Positions 55,906 through 64,000 of a stretch of DNA of 64,000 nt are shown piece after piece. The notes beneath the pieces are model-generated. The model had not been told where the DNA came from, did no database searches, and saw only the letters and a program-made list of their open reading frames with translations. Source of the stretch: Climacium dendroides (taxonomy: Eukaryota; Streptophyta; Bryopsida; Hypnales; Climaciaceae); NCBI GenBank assembly GCA_950106755.1, contig OX467082.1, positions 2,790,001-2,854,000 on the forward strand. Reading direction: 5' to 3'. Every line of letters starts with the position of its first letter. The stretch's first letter is position 1. The translations under genes and the position numbers were made by a program.

Positions 55906-57209
55906 ACTTTAAAAACTTTTTAAGTCAATTAATGTGGTTAAGGGAAGTATATGGCGACGCCAGGGAAGTAAATGTCCCCATTGTATTCGATGCTTGTCAT
56001 TCAAAGACACTTGCATGTATTCGATGGTCTGGCACCATTGTTGAATTGGCTGTATTGCACTTGAGGAGGGGGCTCTTTTGGTAGTGTCTTTTCAGATTTT
56101 TCAATGTTTCTGTCTGGTTCATTCAGATTTTTCCTTCCAGCCCAATGTTGTTGCTGGTATGTCATCTTTCGTGTAACTTCTTTGTTTTGTTTTATGTCAT
56201 TGCGGTGGGCTGAGTTGAGATTGGTGATAGAGGGTTTAAGGTTCAAGTACTTCCGGTTTGTGAGAAAGTGAGAGTTACGTTTATAGTCTGAAATCTGACA
56301 TATTTGATCAGATATTTTTCTTCAGATACTGAAAGTGTGTGGGTTTTGCTTACAGAATTGGTGGATAAGGTTAAGAAAGAATGGAAATCGAAATATTCTA
56401 AGATACTTTGTGCTTAATATGCTTTTACCTGTGATAATATCCTTTTGTGGTCAATTGATGGTTGTACAGTTGACAGTGCTTTAAGCATTCAGAGAGGACT
56501 GATGCTTATTTATAGGGATGGTTTGTGGTTGTATTCATGGGGCTTGAAATCGTCCCAAATATGTAGTCCCTTGATTGGAGTGATTATAGCATGACATGAG
56601 TCAATGTTTGTGCGTGATTTGTGTAAAAAGTCTGGCATATTATTTTTGCAGTATGAGAAGCGCCATGGCCCAAACCCTGAAATGGGATGCTTGTGTGTCT
56701 CATCCCAGGTTCCTGGCTGAAGGTGTCCTTGATCCAACTGATGTAACACTTGCTTCTTTCTCTTGAAAGAAGTCTTCCTTTAACGCTTCTCTCCTCTCTA
56801 GTTTATCGTGTTTCTTTGATTTGCAGGTACTGCTAGACGGCTAGCGTGGCTAAAGCAGAAGTTGCCACCCCTTGTCTATGGCAGTAGCCATGCCTCCAGT
56901 TCGCCTGGGTTGCGATCAAAATCGTGTTTGCATTGGCCGGACTCTGCTAAGCTTTGGGATCTTTCGCGAGATGTGGATGAGTACCTTGCCGATGCAGCTA
57001 CTAAGGATTCTTACCACGAACCCATTGACATGAAGAAGGCGGTGGACACGACTCCATTGTGTACAGAAGCGGAGTCCCAATCTGTATACTTATCGCTGTT
57101 GAGGGAAGTGGGTCTCGCCTTATTAGGTGCTTCATTGCAGGTGCGATTGCAAGCGGAGAAGCGACCATGACGGCAGTCGCGAACGCTACTCATTTAGCTT
57201 CAGACTATT

Positions 57210-57420
57210 ATGTCGACCTTGCACTGCACTGTTGATTCGAAGAAGATAACGAACTCAATGACGCTGCACTGCACTGTTGATTCGAAGAAGATAACGAAAC
57301 GCTGGTTAACGACCTGTGCAAGAACAGGAAGCCGAAATTTAGCTTCAGACTATTATGTCGACCTTGCACTGCAAGAGTCATTGAGTTCGTTATCTTCTTC
57401 GAAGCCGAAATTTCTTGTTA
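57210..57420. repeat. Local direct and inverted duplication inside the crinkler-type gene
   Basis: The words CACTGTTGATTCGAAGAAG and ATAACGAAC occur twice in direct order (57228 and 57272), TTCAGACTATTATGTCGACC occurs twice (57198 and 57342), and the complement of TTCGAAGAAGATAACGAAC, extended to CTCAATGAC, lies at 57376-57403. The mixed direct and inverted arrangement suggests a template-switching replication error and would fold into a hairpin. Confidence 0.8.
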
Positions 57421-59599
57421 GTGGAAATGAAGAGGCCTTCCTTCTTCAGAAAAACTCCAAAAGGCCCCTGTTCTAGATTTGGTAGTGGCTTATGAGCACA
57501 GACACGACACCCGTAGTGATGGAAACAGATATCCTGTTCTTGCACAGGTCGTTAACCAGCTATTCACGTACATGTGTACAGGCAGAGTCAATTATGGCAT
57601 AATCTCTTCTGCGGATCTGTCCTATTTTGTGTGGGCCAGGAGTGATGGCTTCCACATTTCCGAAGGTGTAGAATGGCAGGATGAGAAATTTGTAGCGGTG
57701 TTGTCCTATTTTCTCGAAAAGGCAACAAAGGACTCTACTGAGTTTTCGGGGAAGGAGGATAAATGGCCAACCTTGACTTTCTAATTATATTTGTTATTGC
57801 ATTTGAATTGTATTTTGTTACTTATTCTTTAGATTTTTTTTGACAATGTTTATGTGTAGGGCATGAATCTTCACAAGACAGTGAGTGTACCTCTGAAGGA
57901 AGTGATGATGATCCCATGAGTGACCACAAAGATGATAATTTCAAAGGACCACCGAATCTGAAGAAAAGTCCGGCTAGTGTAGTAACACGGTAAGTGTTAT
58001 TGTTCATTTATTTTTGTTTCTAATTATAAACTTAACACCGGTAGTTTATTTAATACATGCATATTTGTGCAGGAGCAAGGGAAAGGGGGCCAGTGGTGGG
58101 AGGCGGACCACTGTTTTGAAGGAGATGCCTGCAGGACGCTTACACTTGGAGTCGCATCCTTTCGCGACTGGGTGGAGTGGAAATGTTGTCCGTGGCATGT
58201 ACAGGGGTGTCGCCATTGCTGTCAAACTTGCATCGGTTGGGACTGACCGGGCAGAGGTGGGCCTTTTTCAAGACTATTTTGAAGGATCTATTGTGTTAGC
58301 TTTTTACAATAGGAAAATGTATCAACTCACGTAGTATTGTTGTATCTGTTGCATGCACAGACTTTAGTGAATGAGGCAAGTGCTTATTTGAAGCTTCGAG
58401 ATTGTTGGGGAACATACGTTCCAGTGCTGATATCGTATGGAACAACGGCAAATGGCCGTGTGGTCTATGTCGCAACAGAGCTCATTGCCGGCTCGGAACT
58501 AGAGATGGGTAAGTTTGGGTTCAGGGTATATTCTCCTTTAGATCTATTTGCTTAGGTTAAAGCCCCATAAGCTTCTAAATGTCTTGTGTGCATGGTTTGT
58601 AGGAAATCTGACCGTACGAGTGGTGAGATCATCCTTTGAAGCCCTTCGAGTCATTCATAGTTTTGGCGTGCTTCATGGTGACGTCCGGCGACAGAATATT
58701 CTGGTTCCGTTTCCAGGGGAGCAAGGTGTTCGCTTCATCGACTTTGGCTTTTCTCGTGCCATCGCCACTGAGAAGGATTGCCACAAGGAGGTTCAAGAGT
58801 TACTAGGTGTAGTCCGAGAGCTTCGAAGAGGTACAATGCCCTTGTCTTTTTCTCCTCCCGTGACTTTAGGGTTCGCCAAGTCATGACGAAGGTAGGGTTT
58901 TCTGGGAATGGCGAAGGAACCAACATTCAGTTCCGAACACGTTTCTGACAATTTGGAGGTCACGAAGAGCAGCTGCAACTGGCAATTATTCCTTCTGGCT
59001 TGTTTGTCTTAATGGCGACATTCCACGGGGTCTCAAATTTGGGTTCTTTTTCCTAATAGATTGCTTTTTTCGATATGTGTGCTTGTTCTTTATTTTCTTT
59101 TTGTGCGCTAATCCTTGAAGAGATCCAGTGCGTAATAAATTAGCAAAATTTATTTTAGGAAGATCTATTACTCCTTTCTAGAATAAATGATACTCCTAAT
59201 TACAATGTATGAAGTGAAAAAGCAAAATCTAAAATGAACTGGGGTGCTGTAGTTTACATTGTGAAATCTGTTTGTCCTAGGAGATCTATGCTTTGAAATT
59301 GTGGAGTGAGTTATCTCTTTACTAAGGAGAGCAGTATTGATGCATGGATTTATCATTTTTCTGATGCTGAATTTGTGGAATGTGCAGGTACTTGAAGTAT
59401 TTGACCAAGAAGTACTTGAAGAAGCACAATATGAGATACTGGACACCGAGTGATTGCATCCAACGGGACAGGCTCTTCACTTTTGAATTGGATGCATTAC
59501 TAGAATCACAGCTTTCCGACAGGCTGGATGACATTCTTAGCTCCTTGTTTGTCCATATATGTTTTTTTCTGTTGACCATTAACTTGTTTCAAAACTGAA

Positions 59600-62090
59600 A
59601 GCTGCTGAGATACAATTGTTGGATTTTTTTGTGGGTCATGTCCTAGGATATGTATGTAATTTTCGTTGGCAAAACAAAAGGAAATGTAATCTGGCATTAC
59701 TGGACACACCTATGAACTTATGAACAAGTGACCTATCAAGTTAGCTCAACTATCGAAAAGCATGTTGATTTGCACCTATCTGCTCTATGCTCATGATTAA
59801 TAAAAGTAAATAGCATGAAACTTAAAGAGGCCAATGGTGTTTGTGACTTTCTCTAGAGTGTCTTAGATTGTAAAGAATGGATTTCACTTAGCCATGACAC
59901 TAAAACCTAAGAAAATTGATCTTTAATCTTAATTTTTCCGATGCAATTTCGTACAAGCATATAATGACATTCTCATTCTAATATACTTACGTTAATATAC
60001 ATACATGAGGAACATATATGAGGGAATCTGAAGCACAATACTGGTTGGCACTATTTTACTCATAAACTCCATTGAAACTGAGGTCTGCCGAAGAGAAAAG
60101 GGCGCCGTTATCAGTTGCACAACACCGTTATCCGTTATCATGCTGGCAATCCTCTTCCCTTCCATGTAGTCGACGAATTAAAAGTATTAGAATATAACGC
60201 TGGCAATCCTCTTCCCTTCCATGTAATTGACGAATTAAAAGTATTAGAAGCGAAGAAGCTCGTAGTCACTTCCTTGGCCTTTTCTTGGTTTCTTTTGCCC
60301 TGCAATCTTTTCTGACTCGGGTTACAATCCTTCGCAAGATAAGCCCTCCTTATCGTGACTCCAACGTTGTTGTCTTTAAAGTGCCTTGAATGTTGGTGTT
60401 TCTTTCAGCTGGGCTTGCATAGCTTCAAGTGCGAGGGGCTTAATGTGTGCGGCTACCATGACAGCAACCCGGGAGGTGCCGTGCCCATAGAGGGCTGTGT
60501 CATACTTGCGTTATGTTTTAGAGAGAGGAAATTTTTGCTTGACGAGGCCACCCATGGATAGTCGGTGATCCAAACCAAACACAGAGGTCGAAGGACCTTA
60601 TTTTAAAAAGTTATCTCATGAATCATTATATGTCTATGCAGAGGTGCATGCAAATCTTTGAGACGTGTCTTGAATCAAAGCACCAATCCATGTTACACAT
60701 ATGATTATGGGTTGATAAAAATTATTGTGTCTCACAATAACAATAAATATTTATATAGTGTAAAATGTTGAAAAATTAGTGAGGGACAATCTAATATTAC
60801 TATTCAATACAAAAGATTTTTTTACTTTAATACTTAAAAAAATCCTATAATTTGTCATCTATTACTAGTAGAGATATTTTGAAATGTTTGTCTTATTTGT
60901 ACTCACTAAATGATGAAAAAATAAAAAACAAAATATTTATTGTAGTTGTTAGGTAATGAAATTACCTTGAATACACATTTAATTCATTATGGTCTTAAAA
61001 TAAGTACATTCGAAAGTGTCTATGTATACATCTAAATTTAACATTTGTTTAATATAATTAATAATATAAGGTGATGTTAATATATTTTAGCATATATCTT
61101 TTTATTCATTCTATGAATAATATAAAAATCTCTAAAGTAATTATAACTTTAGAAGAAGAACTATATTCAATAATTCATTAAAAATTTTAATAATATATAA
61201 GAAATCCAACTACTTTTAAATTGATGCAGAATGCCAGTAGGATATAAGTGGTTGATCTAGACATCTTTTGGTGAAATTGCATCTAGACAATGTCTCTCTA
61301 GGCATGGTGAATGTTAGATGCCCCACTATAATGAAGAAGTGTCATGAACCTTGATGGATGAATTCATTGATGGATGGACTAATTCATGATGTAATTTGTG
61401 CTAATTGCATTTGATTGTGGTTAGTGTGCAAGCAAAGATTGCTTGGAAATGGACATATTTATATATATTAGGAAAATTTTCACTTAAAAAAAAATTCATG
61501 ATTCTCAATTGCCAATGTATTGAAAATATTTGTATAATTATGTTGATTCCACATCAAAATATGTAGAAATTCTTAACTTTGAAATACTGAAGGAGTCCAA
61601 ATGTGGCTTTGGGATGACAAATCAAGCTTACTAGAGTATGTAAAATGATGTATTTTCATCCAATATTTTTGGATGGTAAAAAAATATTCTTCTTGTTTTA
61701 ACATACATAAGAAGGTCCTTATGGAGGTGTCCAAAAATTTACTTAAAAATTAGGAATTGTATGACAAAGATCAAAAAGCCCTTTTGACTAGTGTATTTTG
61801 GCAATTCCTATTTCTTTGTTCTTGATTTGAATTTGTGTCAAAAATTTTGCTTCATTCCAATCACAATTCAAAAAATTATTCTTCATAAGGTAATAATTGA
61901 ATGAATCTATTGCCATGTATACAAGTTGTATGGTAAATGTTCTTTGAATTAATAAAATAGTGATTCTCCAACCCAATTTCAACCCTTTGAATCCTAATTC
62001 CAAAGTACCGCAATTCTATAGGGAATGTGATTTTTACTATAGTATGATTGAACAAAAGGAAATTGGTCATACAAAAAGGAACACAATCAA
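59600..62090. other. AT-rich intergenic DNA between the two crinkler-type loci
   Basis: No gene is supported. A tandem duplication lies at 60142-60255. From 60600 to 62090 the DNA is very AT-rich with no recognisable open frame or transposon end. Confidence 0.5.
60142..60255 (+). repeat. 57-bp tandem duplication
   Basis: GCTGGCAATCCTCTTCCCTT starts at 60142 and again at 60199; the rest of the unit (GACGAATTAAAAGTATTAGAA) is also repeated. Only a few bases differ. Period 57 is a multiple of three, but no longer coding region is supported. Confidence 0.85.
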
Positions 62091-62094
62091 GTTT

Positions 62095-62760
62095 GTTGTC
62101 ACCTGATCGTCGTCACTTGTGCCTTGGTAATCGTAACCGCGTTGGCGCAGCTCGGATTTTCACTTTCTTGCTTCTTGCTTGAACACCGTTGTGTCTATCT
62201 TCTTAGCCTACTTTCTTTGTTGCGACATCTCTTTTGGCCCTCATCGAACCCGCTGCTAGTGGTTTATTTTCTAACTTTCGTAATAAGGGCAAACTAGGAT
62301 TTTCTCTTTCTTGCTTGAACAGCGTTGTGTCTATCTTCTTAGCCTGCTTTCTGCTTTGGTCTTGGCTCTGACGAGATCAAATTACAGGTATTAAGTGATA
62401 GTGATATAGTGATACTTGCTGTTTAGGGTTTTGCTTAATCGTTGTTTTTGTGAGTTGATATTTCGCTGAGCTTGTTGCACTGCTTATCTATTACGCAGAT
62501 TGATGGAAAAGTTCATTTACCTTTTTTTTTTACTTCCTGGATTTTTGGACTCCTCCGTGGAGGCTTTCTTTAGTGTTTTTGGTTTGTTCCATCCCATCTT
62601 ATATTAGGCAGATTGATGGTAAGAGTTCATTTATAAATGCGTTCATTCTTTCTTAGGACTTACAGTGAATTGATCAGGGTTGCGGTGATCTGAGTTGAGA
62701 TTGGTAATAGAGGGTTTAGGGTTCGAGTATTTCTGGTTTGTTATTCGTCACTTGTGCCTT
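62095..62760 (+). repeat. Second copy of the crinkler-type intron
   Basis: Direct copy of 55500-55905, then the GAGTTGAGATTGGTAATAGA start motif at 62693 in a different order. No header exon is visible upstream, where unrelated AT-rich DNA begins abruptly near 62090, so this locus is 5'-truncated or rearranged. Confidence 0.75.
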
Positions 62761-63029
62761 GTTGGGGTTTTGGCTTTCATTTACAATTCAATCATTTTTG
62801 TTTGAAACTGTGTCTATGTCCATTTAGGGTTACTAGTTGATTTATTCGAAAGGTTTGCCTTCCTCTCGTACTTTGTAAAATCGGCTCCCTGTTCCCCACT
62901 TCCTTTCGTGGAGGGTTTAGGTTTTAGGTTCGAGTACTTGTTCGTAGTCCAAACAAAATTGCATCGGCTTAAAGACGTTTCACTGATGTTAAGGTCTTCG
63001 TCCGACAAATGCGGCTGAGCTTCCAAGTG

Positions 63030-64000
63030 CCCCAGATAAGTTTCAGCGCTTTGTCCGATCGGCAGCACAAAATTACCAGGAGTGGGAACGTGGAAAGAAA
63101 AACAAAACCAAACCGGCAGATCGCCACAACAAGTTCTTGGAGATGGATGGAGATCCGTTTGGTTCCTTTGGCGATAGATTTCTAATTTTTATTCGGAAAT
63201 CCTATGAAGATTTGAAGAAGATCTTCATGGAGGCGGGGCAGGGTCAAAGGTACATTGTAATGGACACAGCAAGCATAGGGAAGTCTCTCTTCACTATTTT
63301 TTGGATCTGTTATCTGGCAACACTGAAGAGGAAAGTTGTTTGGAAGCTCGCTAGCGATCGCTATTATCTTCTGGACTTCAGCCTAGAGGTTGCGGTTGCT
63401 CGAGGTCCGGTAAAGGATGATGCACACCCTAACCTGCAATCAGTGTTCTCTGATCCTTCTTCCTGGCTTATAATAGATGGCAAATAGGAGGCTCCTTTGG
63501 AAGACAATTGCCGTATGTTGCTAGCGTGTTCTACGAAAGAGTCAAACCATCATGAATTTGACAAGCATGGCAAGTGCACGACCTACTATCTTCCTGTTTG
63601 GGCAAAGGCCGAGATCAATGAGTTTTATAATGATTCTGAAGAGCATAAAGTCCAAGTTTTCAGGTATGCATGTGCCTGACATGCAGAAGGCTCTTGCAAG
63701 ATTTAAGAATCTAGGAGGAGTGCCTCGGTATGTACTAGATGAGCGTAAGTGGGAAAGGGGCCTTACCAAGTTTACGACTACTGTTGAAATGGTTCAAGCA
63801 GAGAACTGCGTGCAGATTCTTGGTGGGTCTTTTATCAAGGACATGAGCGACCATCTTATCCATATTTCTGTGAAGGAGGACCATATGTCAGTGGACAAGG
63901 AGACAGATTATACTCAAAGAGAGTATCGGTTTGCATCTTCCATTGCTTGGGAGAGGATTATCGAGCAGTTTGAAAAAGTTGGCCGTCTGAAGGTAGTGGA
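63030..64000 (+). pseudogene. Crinkler-type P-loop NTPase, broken and running off the window
   Basis: The frame reads from about 63030 (DKFQRFVRSAAQNYQEW) through FGDRFLIFIRKSYEDLKKIF, a degenerate P-loop YIVMDTASIGKS (usual form G-x-P-G-x-GKS), a hydrophobic strand, DPSSWLIIDGK (Walker B-like) and TYYLPVWAKAEINEFY, then LGGVPRYVLDERKW. These are the ordered motifs of the NTPase of crinkler-type proteins. A TAG at 63485-63487 and a one-base frame change near 63650-63665 interrupt it; otherwise the frame stays open to the last base. The P-loop lacks its first glycine and proline, so nucleotide binding is uncertain. It may be the missing NTPase part of the gene family at 55084-59598, which in this window has header, nuclease-like and kinase parts. 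Confidence 0.6.

Larger units (their letters stand above)
55084..59598 (+). pseudogene. Crinkler-type gene: header, nuclease-like domain and protein kinase
   Basis: Likely exons: 55084-55351 (header starting MQVVYFKTDTSGP), about 56827-57480 (damaged), to 57784 (nuclease-like), 57861-57990, 58072-58255, 58361-58507, about 58602-58830 and 59387-59598. The 57479-57784 part has VLDLVVAYEHRHD and VNQLFTYMCTGRVNYGIIS, the pattern of the restriction-nuclease-like domain of crinkler proteins. The kinase part has GWSGNVVRGMYRGVAIAVKLA (loop and Lys split by no gap), HGDVRRQNILV and DFGFS, so catalytic residues are complete. The middle exon contains frame breaks and a local direct/inverted duplication at 57218-57420, which probably disables it unless spliced out. 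Crinkler families were described as oomycete/fungal effectors and also occur in plants; role here unknown. Confidence 0.55.

Noticed and set aside
1..64000. tRNA, rRNA, CRISPR arrays, bacterial operons
   Set aside because: None recognised by eye; repeats present lack spacer regularity and the introns mark a nuclear plant genome.

Overview
The window looks like a transposon-dense piece of a plant (streptophyte) nuclear genome, not a prokaryote. Supporting this: a degenerate TTTAGGG telomere-type array near 355-395, genes split by GT-AG introns, an En/Spm-type CACTA transposon with TNP2 and Transposase_24-like products, a Ty3-like retrotransposon whose primer-binding site fits plant tRNA-Asp, and nonsense mutations mostly at CAG and CGA codons. 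The cargo (crinkler-type NTPase/kinase genes, an N4/N6 amino-methyltransferase-like gene) fits an early-diverging lineage such as a bryophyte, lycophyte, fern or charophyte better than a flowering plant. That last step is inference; I cannot name the species.

Layout. 1-6.2 kb: two convergent intronless genes, a Gly/Tyr-rich protein (+) and an atypical protein kinase (-), each headed by a CpG-rich minisatellite block. 6.2-11.8 kb: a DUF8039-like fragment, an FCP1/HAD-phosphatase-like gene with an altered catalytic motif, and a stretch rich in GAAGTCA motifs. 12.4-16.2 kb: a multi-exon N4/N6-methyltransferase-like pseudogene cut off by an LTR fragment at 16.16 kb. 17.19-35.79 kb: a CACTA element with 20-bp perfect terminal inverted repeats, a TNP2-type transposase on the minus strand, a divergent Transposase_24-like gene on the plus strand, and two nested solo-LTR-like insertions. 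35.8-49.85 kb: a 5'-LTR plus gag-protease fragment of a Ty3-like element on the minus strand, its LTR itself invaded by two more elements. 49.85-52.2 kb: a truncated inverted copy of one of the nested elements. 52.2-54.8 kb: AT-rich DNA. 54.8-59.6 kb: a crinkler-type gene (header, nuclease-like domain, kinase). 62.1-64 kb: a second crinkler-type copy carrying the P-loop NTPase part, running off the window.

Most distinctive: three different LTR-like sequences each carry a sense-strand coding region for a coiled-coil protein sharing a KAxLFdE-type motif, that is, protein-coding LTRs. Second, in-frame stops in the decayed transposon genes are nearly all TAG or TGA, and two inverted copies of one element show CAG/TAG and CGA/TGA pairs directly, as expected from deamination of methylated cytosine in CHG and CG contexts.

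No rRNA, tRNA, CRISPR or prokaryotic operon signals were seen. All intron-exon borders were placed by eye from splice consensus and reading frame.
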